Position numbers and translations under genes: made by a program | From: Brevundimonas sp. UBA7664 | Lineage (GTDB): Bacteria; Pseudomonadota; Alphaproteobacteria; Caulobacterales; Caulobacteraceae | Length of the DNA: 57,569 nucleotides | NCBI RefSeq assembly: GCF_002483305.1 | Contig: NZ_DLHQ01000022.1 | Location: forward strand, 1-57,569 | Reading direction: 5' to 3' | Notes under the pieces: model-generated | The model's input: the letters and a program-made list of their open reading frames with translations, nothing else | The model's database searches: none | Told to the model about the DNA's origin: nothing | Shown: positions 32,367 to 41,363 of the stretch, piece by piece | Layout: every line of letters starts with the position of its first letter | Position numbering within the stretch: the first letter of the stretch is position 1

Positions 32367-34307
32367 ATGAACATCGTCATCATCGCCGGTCTGATCATCA
32401 CCCTGCTGACGGGCGTGCCCGTTTTGATGCAGATTCTGAAACACCATCCGCGCGGACTGATCATCCTGTTCTTCGCCGAGATGTGGGAGCGCTTCTCCTA
32501 CTACGGCATGCGCGGCATCCTGATCTTCTTCCTGACCCAGCATTTCCTGTTCGATGACGCCCTGGCCGGGTCGACCTATGGCTCCTACACCTCGCTCGTC
32601 TATCTGCTTCCCCTGCTCGGCGGCATCATGGCCGACCGCTATATCGGCACCCGCAAGGCGATCGCCTTCGGCGCCCTGCTGCTGGTCGCCGGTCACGGCA
32701 TGATGGCCCTCGAGGGCCGTCCGGCCACCGAGACCCTGACCTATGCCGGCGCGGCCTACGATATCTCGGCCGAAGGCCGGGGCGCGAGCCGCGACGTCGC
32801 CATCGTCGTCGACGGCCAGAAATATGAGTTCGGCCCGGCCGAAGGCGGCGGCATCGCCGTCGAGGGCCTGCCCGCGGGCTCGGTCCTTCCGGCGACCCTG
32901 GCGCCGGGAACCTATGAGATGAAGCAGGATCGCGACACCGGCGGCGTCAACATCTTCTATCTCGCCCTGTCGCTGATCATCATGGGTGTCGGCTTCCTCA
33001 AGCCGAACATCTCGACCATCGTCGGCCAGCTCTATCCGCAAGGCGATCCGCGGCGGGATTCCGGCTTCACCCTCTACTATTACGGCATCAACCTCGGCGC
33101 CTTCTGGGCGGCGGTCCTGTGCGGCTATCTCGGCCAGACCGTGGGCTGGTGGGCCGGCTTCGGTCTCGCCGGCCTCGGCATGGCGCTGGGCTGGGTCGTG
33201 TTCGTGCTCGGCAAGCCGCTGCTGCAAGGCAAGGGCGAACCGCCCAACCCCGAACTGCTGAAACGCCCGCTGTTCGGCCCGCTCAACCGTGAATGGCTGA
33301 TCTACATCCTCGCCGTCCTCGGCGTCGGCGTGGTCTGGTTCATGGTCCAGCGCAACGCCCTCGTCGGCACGGTGCTCACGTTGGCGACCGTGGCATCGCT
33401 GGGGGCCATCCTTCTGGTCATCCTGTTCGTCTGCAAGACCTGGGCGCAGCGTCAGCGCATGATGCTGGCCCTGGTGCTGATCTTCGGCGCCGTGGTCTTC
33501 TTCACCCTGTTCGAACAGGCCGGCACCTCACTCAATCTGTTCGCCGACCGCAACGTGGACCTGACCATCACCCCCGTGGCGATGCAGTTCCTCGGCATCA
33601 CCATCGGCACCCCGGCCCAGCTGGCCGCGGCGGGGATCACGCCTTCGGGCTTCTGGATCGACGCCACCATCACGGCGGCGCAGGTGCAGTCGTTCAACGC
33701 CGGCTTCATCCTCATCTTCGCCCCGATCTTCGCGGCGATGTGGGCCTGGCTGGCCAGCAAGAAGATGGACCCCAACCCGACCATGAAGTTCGGTCTCGGC
33801 CTGATCCAGGTCGGTCTCGGCTTCCTGGTGGTGGTCTGGGCCGCCAGCTCCGGCATGGTCAGTCCGACCTTCCAGATGCCGCTGATGATCCTCGCCCTGC
33901 TCTACATGCTGCACACGACGGGTGAGCTGTTCCTGTCGCCGGTGGGGCTGTCGGAGATCACCAAACTGTCCATGCCTTCGGTCGTCAGCTTCATGATGGC
34001 CGTCTGGTTCCTGGCCAGCTCCATCGCCCAGTTCGTCGGCGGCAGGATCGCCGGCCTGATGGGCACCGAGACGGTCGGCGGCCAGGTTCTGGACCCGCAG
34101 GGCGCCCTGGCGACCTCGCTGGACGGCTTCAACAAGCTGGGCCAGTGGGGCGTCGGCATCGGCGTGGGCTTCATCCTGATCAGCTTCCTGATCAAGGGCT
34201 GGTCCCACGGGGCCAATGACGCCGAGAACCATCCCGGACCCACCCTGACCGATCGTGGTCAGGAAGACGGCAATGTCGCCAAGCCGGACGCCAGCACCGC
34301 GGGCTGA
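32367..34307 (+). CDS. POT/PTR2-family proton-dependent peptide transporter
   Basis: 646 aa. Imports di- and tripeptides with protons. The proton-coupling motif EMWERFSYYG is at 38-47. GGIMADRYIGTRKAI and FLKPNISTIVGQLYP are family signatures, and about 14 TM helices are present. Between an early TM helix and IFYLALSLIIMGVGFLKPN there is a 75-residue hydrophilic insertion (about 117-193) that looks like an extracytoplasmic domain. The start follows GGGGAGATCTCGC. The 237-bp gap to the divergent ABC operon contains both promoters. A strong terminator follows. Confidence 0.94.
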   Translation: MNIVIIAGLIITLLTGVPVLMQILKHHPRGLIILFFAEMWERFSYYGMRGILIFFLTQHFLFDDALAGSTYGSYTSLVYLLPLLGGIMADRYIGTRKAIAFGALLLVAGHGMMALEGRPATETLTYAGAAYDISAEGRGASRDVAIVVDGQKYEFGPAEGGGIAVEGLPAGSVLPATLAPGTYEMKQDRDTGGVNIFYLALSLIIMGVGFLKPNISTIVGQLYPQGDPRRDSGFTLYYYGINLGAFWAAVLCGYLGQTVGWWAGFGLAGLGMALGWVVFVLGKPLLQGKGEPPNPELLKRPLFGPLNREWLIYILAVLGVGVVWFMVQRNALVGTVLTLATVASLGAILLVILFVCKTWAQRQRMMLALVLIFGAVVFFTLFEQAGTSLNLFADRNVDLTITPVAMQFLGITIGTPAQLAAAGITPSGFWIDATITAAQVQSFNAGFILIFAPIFAAMWAWLASKKMDPNPTMKFGLGLIQVGLGFLVVVWAASSGMVSPTFQMPLMILALLYMLHTTGELFLSPVGLSEITKLSMPSVVSFMMAVWFLASSIAQFVGGRIAGLMGTETVGGQVLDPQGALATSLDGFNKLGQWGVGIGVGFILISFLIKGWSHGANDAENHPGPTLTDRGQEDGNVAKPDASTAG

Positions 34308-34331
34308 CCCGGAACCGGGACTGAAAACAGG

Positions 34332-34362
34332 AAGGGCGGAACCGCGAGGTTCCGCCCTTTTT
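34332..34362 (+). terminator. Intrinsic terminator of the peptide transporter gene
   Basis: A 12-bp stem (AAGGGCGGAACC / GGTTCCGCCCTT) with GCGA tetraloop is followed by TTTTT. GNRA-type loop and U-run make it a strong Rho-independent terminator. On the other strand it lies 54 bp past the stop of the TonB receptor, where it could also act. Confidence 0.93.
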
Positions 34363-34415
34363 GGCGCGTCGAGGGCGCGCGCGCCGCAGTTTGGGCTTGG
34401 GGCGTGTCGCCTTCT

Positions 34416-36482
34416 TCAGAAGGTCCTTCTTATCTGGACGAACAGCCAGGGGCTCATCTGCGTGCGTCGCACCTCGCGGAAGGCCAGGGGAGCGCTGTCG
34501 CGGGGCCCGGTGTAGATGTCGCGGTCATAGCCGGAGGACCGGTCGGTGGCGTTGCCGAGGTCGACCCGGACGGTCAGGTCCGCGCGCGGTTTCCACTGGC
34601 CGTACAGGGTGACGAAGGGCTCGTTGTAGAAGGCCCGGACCTCGCGGACCCGCAAGGCGCGCCCCTTGTCGAGGTTGCAGCCGTGGTCGAAACCGTAGGA
34701 CCAGCGGCCGCCCATCAGATCGTGATTGAAGTTGACCCCGCAGCCGAACGCCTGGTTGCCCCGGAAGCGGCGGATCTCGCCGGTCAGGGGATCGGTCACC
34801 TCGGTATGAACCCAGCTGGCGCGGGCCTGGAGGCGGGCGTTGGGGATGCCCAGCTTGTCCATCGGCAGGGTCAGGCGGGTTTCGAACAGATCGAACGAGC
34901 CGTCGCCGATGTTGCCGACGCCGTCGAAGCCGCCGGCCAGGGGGATGAAGTCGATCACATCCTCGACCTCGCCGTGCTGGGCCGTCATGGTCAGCACGCC
35001 CTCGCCCCAGAAGCGGCGCTCATAGACGGCTTCCAGAATGGTGGTCTTGTCGGGCTCAAGGTCCGGGTTGCCGCCCTCGACCTGGCCGATGTCGATGTCG
35101 GCGGAGGCGACGAAGTCGCCGAAGTCCAGCTGCCCCACCTCGCGCTCGGCGCGGAAGCGGAACTGGTGGCCGTCCCAAGGGGTCCAGGTCAGCTGGACCC
35201 GCGGCTTGGGATAGACGAAGGATTTGGTCAGGTCGCTGTCGCCGGACTGGCTGATTTCCGAAACCTCGACCCGCAGGCCGGCCTCGATCGTCAGTTTCGG
35301 GCTCGGTCGCCAGGTCGTCTGGCCGAAGATCTCGCCGCGCAGCTCCTCGACCTTGACCGAGGCCGAGGGCAGCGGGATCGCCACGCCGTTCTCCTCATAG
35401 GCGGTCGCGCTGTCGAGGAAGTTGTAGGCCACCTCGCCGCCGGTCTCGAACGCCCAGCGATCGTTGGGCCGGAATCGCACCACGCCGCGACCGATGGACT
35501 CGCCCGAGGTGGAGTCCGCGGTGAAGATCGAATTGTCGCCCGCGCTCTCGGAGACGCCGGTGTAGTCCTCGGTCGAATACCGCTGCAGTCCGGTCAGCTC
35601 GAGGCCGAGCCGCGGGCTGAGATCGCGCGTCCAGTTGATCCCCAGCTCGCCGTTGATCGAGTCGGATTCCTCGTCATTGAAGCTGTCCACGCCGGCGCCT
35701 GAACGGATCAGGACGTCCTGGGCGCGCTCGCTCCCGAACCAGCCCAGCAGGCCGTTGACGCGCAACAGACCGTCGCCCACCCGGCGCTGGACGGCGCCGG
35801 TGGCGCGCACATTGCGGAAGCGGTCCCACAGGATCAGGTCAGCATCCTGGATCAGGGTCCCGGCGGCGTCATAGCGGCGCCGGAAGCCGTCGCCGGTGCC
35901 GTCGGTGCGGTCGGTCGTGGCGGTGATCGACGCCTCGATCAGATTGTCCCCTTCCCGCCGCGAATAGCGGCCGGCGAGGATCGGGCCGATGTAGCCGTCC
36001 GGGTAGAAATAGGAGTTGGCCTCCATCACCCGCTCGGTCGTCACGGTCCGGATCAGCACGACATTGGCGACGACCGACTGGCCCTGCATGTCGATGCCGG
36101 GCGCGCCGCCGCGGATCAGTTCGACGCGGGCGACGCTGGCGGCCGAGATGCGGCGCAGGATCTGGTCCAGGCTGTCGCTCTTGGTCGACGGCCGCGCGCC
36201 GTCGACCAGAACGTTGCCGGCGGAGCCCGCCAGGCCCCGCGTGCCGCTGTCGCCCATCATCAGGCCGAAGCCCGGCAGGCGGTTGATCATGTCGAAGGCG
36301 GTGTCCGGCCGGGCGTCGGCGAAGAAGGCGGGCTCGAAGACCAGCACGCCCCGCTGGGCGGCGTCGACGGCAGGGGCGCTCGAGGTCGGCCCGGCGGCGA
36401 CCTCGGGCATGGCGCCCTGGGCCAAGGCCGGTCCGGCGAACGCGCACACGGCCGCTCCGGCCAGCCAGATCGCTTTGGTCAT
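34416..36482 (-). CDS. TonB-dependent outer-membrane receptor (copy 1)
   Basis: 688 aa. Signal peptide cleaved after GPALA. Plug domain about 45-150, with FDMINRLPGF, NVLVDGARPSTKSD and VELIRGGAPGIDMQG. A 22-strand barrel follows and the chain ends in phenylalanine (QIRRTF), the BAM signal. No STN signalling domain. The substrate is unknown. A paralogue lies directly upstream, and both share a 41-bp upstream element, suggesting tandem duplication with common regulation. Confidence 0.92.
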   Translation of the reverse strand: MTKAIWLAGAAVCAFAGPALAQGAMPEVAAGPTSSAPAVDAAQRGVLVFEPAFFADARPDTAFDMINRLPGFGLMMGDSGTRGLAGSAGNVLVDGARPSTKSDSLDQILRRISAASVARVELIRGGAPGIDMQGQSVVANVVLIRTVTTERVMEANSYFYPDGYIGPILAGRYSRREGDNLIEASITATTDRTDGTGDGFRRRYDAAGTLIQDADLILWDRFRNVRATGAVQRRVGDGLLRVNGLLGWFGSERAQDVLIRSGAGVDSFNDEESDSINGELGINWTRDLSPRLGLELTGLQRYSTEDYTGVSESAGDNSIFTADSTSGESIGRGVVRFRPNDRWAFETGGEVAYNFLDSATAYEENGVAIPLPSASVKVEELRGEIFGQTTWRPSPKLTIEAGLRVEVSEISQSGDSDLTKSFVYPKPRVQLTWTPWDGHQFRFRAEREVGQLDFGDFVASADIDIGQVEGGNPDLEPDKTTILEAVYERRFWGEGVLTMTAQHGEVEDVIDFIPLAGGFDGVGNIGDGSFDLFETRLTLPMDKLGIPNARLQARASWVHTEVTDPLTGEIRRFRGNQAFGCGVNFNHDLMGGRWSYGFDHGCNLDKGRALRVREVRAFYNEPFVTLYGQWKPRADLTVRVDLGNATDRSSGYDRDIYTGPRDSAPLAFREVRRTQMSPWLFVQIRRTF

Positions 36483-36529
36483 CTATCCCTCTCCCTGTTG
36501 CAGGAACGGTGCCCGGCGACCGGCGGCGC

Positions 36530-36570
36530 CTCCAGTTACAAGCCGGACAGGTGGATTAATTCGCCGACAG
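36530..36570 (-). promoter_or_regulatory. Conserved 41-bp element upstream of TonB receptor copy 1
   Basis: Plus-strand sequence begins CTCCAGTTACAAG and ends CCGACAG. 38 of 41 bases match 38689-38729, at a similar distance (47 versus 52 bp) from the start codon of the paralogous receptor. Two CGGACAG/CCGACAG half-sites lie about two helical turns apart. Promoter plus operator is the likely role; the regulator is unknown. Confidence 0.7.
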
Positions 36571-36596
36571 GCTTGGGGCGGGGACGTGGCCGCCCC

Positions 36597-38636
36597 TTAG
36601 AACGTCTTCTTCAGCCGCAGCGAAACGAAGGTGCGGGGATCGATGTAGCGGTTCTCGACATAGGCGATCGGCCGGGCCGGGGTACGGTCCGCATAGACGG
36701 TGCGCTCGACCTCGAAATCGTCCCAGATATTGAGCTGGGCCCGCAGCGACAGGGTCGGCGTCGGCTTATACTCGGCCCAGACCTCGAAATAGTCGGCGCC
36801 GCGGAAACCGGAAGTCTGGTCGGGGCCGTAGCCGACCTGTTGCAGGCTCGCGAGATAGGCCCCGCCCCACTGGAGTTTCCACGAGGTGATGTCCTGGGCG
36901 ATGGTGAAGGCCGGTTGGGAGGGGCGGATCTGCGAAATGGGGCGGATCTCGCCCGTGGTCGGGTCGGTGACCTCGGTGTGGTTCCAGGTGTTGCGGAAGC
37001 CCAGACGGCCGCCGGTGAAGCCGACCCGGTCCATCGGCACGAGGATGTTCACCACCAGCTGATCCAGCGTGCCGTCGCCGATATTGCCCACCGCCGACAG
37101 GCCCATGTCGAGCGGGATCACATCGATGGCGTCGACGATCTCGTCGTGACGCACGCCGATGCTGATGATGCCGTCCTCCCAGAAGCGGCGTTCATAGGTC
37201 AGTTCGGTGATCCAGCGCTGTTCCGGCTCCAGGTCGGCGTTGCCGCCCAGCACATTCTCGTCGGTCAGATCGGACGAGGCGGCGAAGTCGCCGAAGTCCA
37301 GCTGGCCCAGCTCGCGCTCGAAGCGGAAGCGCAGCTGGTTGTTCGGCCGCGGGGTCCAGGTCGCCTGCAACCGGGGCTTGGCGAAGAAGAAGCTCTTCTC
37401 CTGTTCGGCGTCGCCCGACTGGGTGATGGTCGAGCCCTCCAGCCGCAGCCCGGCCTCAAGCGTCAGGTCGGGCCGCACGCGCCATGTACTCTTGCCGAAC
37501 ACCTCGCCGCGCAGCTCCTCGACCATGACCGAGGCCGACGGCAGGGGCACGGCCACGCCGCCGACGGTGAACGCCTGGCGGGTGTCGAGCATATTGTAGG
37601 CCATCTCGCCGCCGCTCTCGAAGGTCAGGGCGGTCGAGCGTTCGAATCGCAGCGTGCCACGCAGGATCGTCTCCGAAGCGTCGCCCTCGCCGACGAACCG
37701 CTGCTCGGGGCTGTCGATCCCGCCGATCCGGGTGCGCGAGGTCGAAACGCCCTCGAAGGACTCAAACTGATGGATGAACCGCGTCTCCAGGTTCAGGCGC
37801 GCGCTCAGAGGCCGGGTGTAGACCGCCCCGAACTCTCCGCTCGAGCCGTCGTTGTCGTACAGGTTCTCGCGCCGCACCGTCGGCGCCGTCTGAAGATCGA
37901 TCGAGTGGTAGTCGTTGACGCCATAGCGCGCCGTCAGGTCGATCTTCCCGCCCAGTAAAGGCGTGGCGTAGTTGCCGCGGATTCCGCTGCCGCCGCCGTA
38001 CTGATCGTTGTAATAGTCCTCCTGCCGGATGATGACGCCGTTGGCGTCACGGCGGATCACCGGCCCGACGCCGTTGGCGTCGCTCATGGACCGGCCGTCG
38101 CTCAGCGTGACGCCCCAGGTGGTGTCGCCGTCCTTGGCGGTGAACTGGTACGAGCCGCCGTACAGATCCTGTCCGCCGTCGAACAGGGCGGCCTCAAGGG
38201 TCAGGATCGACTGGCGGCTGGATTCGGTGCGGGTGATCACGTTCACGACGACGGCGAAGCCCTGCATGTCGATGCCGGGCGCCCCGCCGCGGATCAGCTC
38301 GATCCGCTCGACCTGACCGGCGAGGGTGCGCGACAGCACGGCCGAACCGGTGTCGTTCTTGGAGGCCGGCCGGGCGCCGTTGACCAGCACATTGCCGACC
38401 GAGCCTTCAAAGCCGCGGCTGCCGTCGCCATCGACGACGCTGAAGCCGGGCACGCGGCTGACCATGTCCAGGGCCGTGTTCGGGCGCTGGTCGGCGAAGA
38501 AGTCGGGGGTGAAGACCAGGATCCCCTGTCCGGCGGAGTCGGCGGTGGGCCCGGGGGCGGGCGGGGGTGTCTGGGCCAAGCCCGCGCCGGCGCTCAGCAG
38601 GATGGCCGTCGTCGCCATCAGGATGGTCTTGGTCAT
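36597..38636 (-). CDS. TonB-dependent outer-membrane receptor (copy 2)
   Basis: 679 aa from the ATG at 38636, which gives a standard signal peptide (MTKTILMATTAILLSAGAG). The plug carries LDMVSRVPGF, NVLVNGARPASKND and IELIRGGAPGIDMQG, closely matching copy 1. Barrel C-terminus SLRLKKTF ends in Phe. Clearly a paralogue of the downstream gene; divergence of the barrel suggests different ligands or alleles. Divergent from the GumN-like gene across 171 bp. Confidence 0.92.
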   Translation of the reverse strand: MTKTILMATTAILLSAGAGLAQTPPPAPGPTADSAGQGILVFTPDFFADQRPNTALDMVSRVPGFSVVDGDGSRGFEGSVGNVLVNGARPASKNDTGSAVLSRTLAGQVERIELIRGGAPGIDMQGFAVVVNVITRTESSRQSILTLEAALFDGGQDLYGGSYQFTAKDGDTTWGVTLSDGRSMSDANGVGPVIRRDANGVIIRQEDYYNDQYGGGSGIRGNYATPLLGGKIDLTARYGVNDYHSIDLQTAPTVRRENLYDNDGSSGEFGAVYTRPLSARLNLETRFIHQFESFEGVSTSRTRIGGIDSPEQRFVGEGDASETILRGTLRFERSTALTFESGGEMAYNMLDTRQAFTVGGVAVPLPSASVMVEELRGEVFGKSTWRVRPDLTLEAGLRLEGSTITQSGDAEQEKSFFFAKPRLQATWTPRPNNQLRFRFERELGQLDFGDFAASSDLTDENVLGGNADLEPEQRWITELTYERRFWEDGIISIGVRHDEIVDAIDVIPLDMGLSAVGNIGDGTLDQLVVNILVPMDRVGFTGGRLGFRNTWNHTEVTDPTTGEIRPISQIRPSQPAFTIAQDITSWKLQWGGAYLASLQQVGYGPDQTSGFRGADYFEVWAEYKPTPTLSLRAQLNIWDDFEVERTVYADRTPARPIAYVENRYIDPRTFVSLRLKKTF

Positions 38637-38688
38637 TGCAGGATTCCCCTCGTCGTGTGACGAAGGTGTGGCGTCCTGTCGCGGCACT

Positions 38689-38729
38689 CTCCAGTTACAA
38701 GACGGACAGGTGGATTAAATCTCCGACAG
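38689..38729 (-). promoter_or_regulatory. Conserved 41-bp element upstream of TonB receptor copy 2
   Basis: Same element as 36530-36570 with three mismatches. It contains GGATTAAATCTCC, whose complement CGGAGATTTAATCCA recurs at 43185-43199 upstream of padR/ctaC. It lies between the divergent receptor and GumN-like genes, so it could affect both. Confidence 0.7.
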
Positions 38730-38807
38730 ATTACGGACCTGTCATCAATGTGTTCTGAAATGGGTCTGCGGTTACTTGATCCCGCCAAGGTGAAGAAGGG
38801 TATAGCC

Positions 38808-39767
38808 GTGAGATCATTCGCCACCGTTCTTTCTGTCCTCATCCTGTTGTGCGCCGCCGGCCTTTCGGCGGGCGCTGTCAGCGCCCAGACGACGGATCCC
38901 GGGACGGCCCGTCTGGACGACGTGATCATCCAGGCGCGACGGTCGGGCGCGCCGATGTGGACCGTGACGCGGGGCGACAGCACCCTGGTGCTGGTGGGGG
39001 CGATCACCGGCATTCCGCGCGACCTGGCCTGGCGTCCCGACGAGCTCGAGGCGGCCGCGGCCCGCGCCGACCAGATCCTGCTGCCGCAGGAGGGCCGCGC
39101 CTCGGTGGCCGACCTGTTCCGCATCATCTGGCGCGCCCGGACCATCGGCCAGCTGCCCCAGGGTATGACCAGCGCCGACTATCTGACGACGGAGGATCAG
39201 GCCCGGCTGGAGGCCGTGATGGCCGGCGAGCGCAATCAGGACTGGCGGCGCAAGAGCCTGCTGTTCCTCAGCTTCGACCTGATGCGGGACAAGGCCGGCT
39301 ACACCGGAGAGCGGGGCGGGGACGACGCGACGGACGTGATCCGGCGCGCCGCGCGGCGGGCGCGGGTCTCGTTCCGTCCGGTGGGAACGGTGCGCGGTGA
39401 CGAGATCGTCCAGAGCCTGATCGCGGCGCCGCAATCGGCTCACCTGCCCTGCGTCAGGGCGGCCCTCGCCGCCGCCGAGGTCGGCGTGGACGCCGCGCGG
39501 GACCGGGCTGAGGACTGGCGGGCGCTGCGGGTCGCGGACGTCATCGCCTCGCCGCTGGACCGGGCGCTGAACCAGTGCTGGCCGTGGGGCGACCCCGAGA
39601 TCGCGCCGCAGCTTCGCCAGCAGTGGGCGGCGGCTATCGAGACCTCGCTGATCTCGCCCGGCGTGATCATGGGCGTCGCCCCGCTGCGGCTGCTGGCCGA
39701 GGAGGGCGGCGTGCTGGATGGCCTCCAGGCGCGGGGGTTCGAGGTGGTCGGGCCGGCGTGGAAGTGA
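38808..39767 (+). CDS. TraB/GumN family protein (degenerate)
   Basis: 319 aa from a GTG start with GAAGAAGGG upstream. A signal peptide (VLSVLILLCAAGLSAGAVSA) predicts a periplasmic location. The body follows the TraB/GumN pattern (WTVTRGDSTLVLVGAITGIPRDLAW, then a helical domain with DLFRIIWRARTIGQLP, and C-terminal RLLAEEGGVLDGLQARGFEV). In the family the first core motif is G-x-x-H; here it is G64-A-I-T67, so the histidine is missing. Bacterial function is unknown. It converges with tldD across a repeat-filled gap. Confidence 0.75.
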   Translation: MRSFATVLSVLILLCAAGLSAGAVSAQTTDPGTARLDDVIIQARRSGAPMWTVTRGDSTLVLVGAITGIPRDLAWRPDELEAAAARADQILLPQEGRASVADLFRIIWRARTIGQLPQGMTSADYLTTEDQARLEAVMAGERNQDWRRKSLLFLSFDLMRDKAGYTGERGGDDATDVIRRAARRARVSFRPVGTVRGDEIVQSLIAAPQSAHLPCVRAALAAAEVGVDAARDRAEDWRALRVADVIASPLDRALNQCWPWGDPEIAPQLRQQWAAAIETSLISPGVIMGVAPLRLLAEEGGVLDGLQARGFEVVGPAWK

Positions 39768-39773
39768 GTGGCG

Positions 39774-39894
39774 AGTGGCTAGTGACTAGTGGTTAGTGGT
39801 TGGCCGCCGCCGGTGCGAAAGCGCGGTCCGCGCCGCCCTGCCGCAGCCAGTGAAGCGGCGATCACTGGCCACTAGTCACTAGCCACTAACCACT
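39774..39894. repeat. Inverted repeat built from AGTGGCT-like heptads
   Basis: Left arm 39774-39801 reads as heptads AGTGGCT AGTGACT AGTGGTT with a further AGTGGTT. The right arm 39863-39894 is its reverse complement with a changed heptad order. A GC-rich centre separates them. Between two convergent genes, it would fold into a long hairpin in either transcript and could act as a bidirectional terminator or be a dispersed repeat. Confidence 0.75.
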
Positions 39895-41324
39895 CAGACC
39901 GCCGTTCCCCCGACCGTCAGCCCGGCAATCTTCAACGACGGCTGGCCGATTCCCACCGGCACGCCCTGGCCGCCCTTGCCGCAGACGCCGACGCCGGGGT
40001 CGAAGGCGAAGTCGTCGCCGATCATCTGAACCTGTTGGAGAGCCGTGGCGCCGTCGCCGATCAGGGTCGCGCCGCGCACCGGCGCGGTGATCTTCCCGTC
40101 CTCGATGAGGTAGGCCTCGGTGCACTGGAAGACGAATTTCCCGTTGGTGATATCGACCTGGCCGCCGCCGAAATTGGCCGCGTAGAGGCCGCGTTTGGTC
40201 GAGGCGATCATGTCGGCCCGCGAATCCTTGCCGCCCTCCATGAAGGTGTTGGTCATGCGCGGCATCGGCATGTGGGCGAAGGACTGGCGGCGGCCGTTGC
40301 CGGTGGCCCGGGCGCCCAGCTGACGCGCCGACAGCCGGTCATGCATCAGCCCGACCATGATCCCGTCCTCGATCAGCACGGTGCGCGACGTCGGCGTGCC
40401 CTCGTCATCGACCGACAGCGAGCCGCGGCGGCCGCTGATGGAGCCGTCGTCGACCACGGTCACGCCGGGCGCGGCGACGCGTTTGCCCATCATGCCGGTG
40501 AAGACCGAACTGCCCTTGCGGTGGAAATCGCCCTCGAAGCCGTGACCGATGGCCTCGTGCAGCAGCACGCCAGGCCAGCCGGCGCCCAGCACCACATCCA
40601 TCTCGCCGGCGGGGCAGTCGACGGCCTCCAGATTGACCAGCGCCTGGCGCAGGGCCTCGTCGACCTGTCCTTGCCAGCGATCGGGCGCGATCCAGGTCTC
40701 GAACCCGGCCCGGCCGCCGGCGCCGGACGAGGCGCTCTCGCGCCGGCCGTCCTTCTCGACGGTGATGGAGACGTTCAGCCGGACCAGCGGCCGGATGTCG
40801 GTGACGCGCCGGCCGTCGCCGCGCAGGATCTCGATATGGCGCCGCTCGCCCACCATGGAGGCGGACACCTGCACCACACGCGGATCGCGCGCCCGGGCCC
40901 AGGCGTCGATCTCGCTCAACAGGGCGATCTTGTCGGAGAAGGCGGGCGAGGCGAGAGGATCGACGGCGGCGTAGAGTTGCTGATTGGTCGCCCGCGGCGC
41001 CTCGGCGGTGACGCCGGCATGACCGGATCGGGCCAGGCCCGCGCTGTGGGCGGCGCGGCGAATGGCGGGACCGCTGATCTCATTGGCGTGGGCGTAGCCG
41101 GCCGTCTCGCCGGCCACCACCCGCAGGCCGAAACCCTCGGAGGCGTCATAGGCGGCGGATTTCAGCCGCCCGTCGTCGAAGACGAGTGATTCGAGCTCGG
41201 ACCGTTCGAGGAACAGTTCGCCGTCATCCGCCCCGGTCAGGGCCTGCTGGAGGATGGACAGGGCTTCATCGGAGCCGACGTCGGCGGAATCGAGAATCGC
41301 GGGGAGGGAAACGGGGACGGTCAT
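39894..41324 (-). CDS. tldD: Metalloprotease TldD
   Basis: 476 aa. TldD with TldE forms a protease that matures peptides such as microcins and degrades CcdA; the partner gene is not in the window. The zinc motif HEAIGH is at 256-261, in GVLLHEAIGHGFEGDFHRKGSS-type context. Other conserved parts are FLERSELESLVFDDGRL, GLRVVAGETAGYAHANE and the C-terminal TNGKFVFQCTEAYLIEDGKITAPVRGATLIGDG region. The stop codon touches the heptad inverted repeat. Confidence 0.96.
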   Translation of the reverse strand: MTVPVSLPAILDSADVGSDEALSILQQALTGADDGELFLERSELESLVFDDGRLKSAAYDASEGFGLRVVAGETAGYAHANEISGPAIRRAAHSAGLARSGHAGVTAEAPRATNQQLYAAVDPLASPAFSDKIALLSEIDAWARARDPRVVQVSASMVGERRHIEILRGDGRRVTDIRPLVRLNVSITVEKDGRRESASSGAGGRAGFETWIAPDRWQGQVDEALRQALVNLEAVDCPAGEMDVVLGAGWPGVLLHEAIGHGFEGDFHRKGSSVFTGMMGKRVAAPGVTVVDDGSISGRRGSLSVDDEGTPTSRTVLIEDGIMVGLMHDRLSARQLGARATGNGRRQSFAHMPMPRMTNTFMEGGKDSRADMIASTKRGLYAANFGGGQVDITNGKFVFQCTEAYLIEDGKITAPVRGATLIGDGATALQQVQMIGDDFAFDPGVGVCGKGGQGVPVGIGQPSLKIAGLTVGGTAV

Positions 41325-41363
41325 CCAGCCTAAGTAGGGGCTGACCGTCCCCGCGTCACCGGG

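Noticed and set aside
36498..37958. 486-codon plus frame opposite TonB receptor copy 2
   Set aside because: The minus strand has a signal peptide, plug and barrel with terminal Phe; the plus frame has no recognisable feature.
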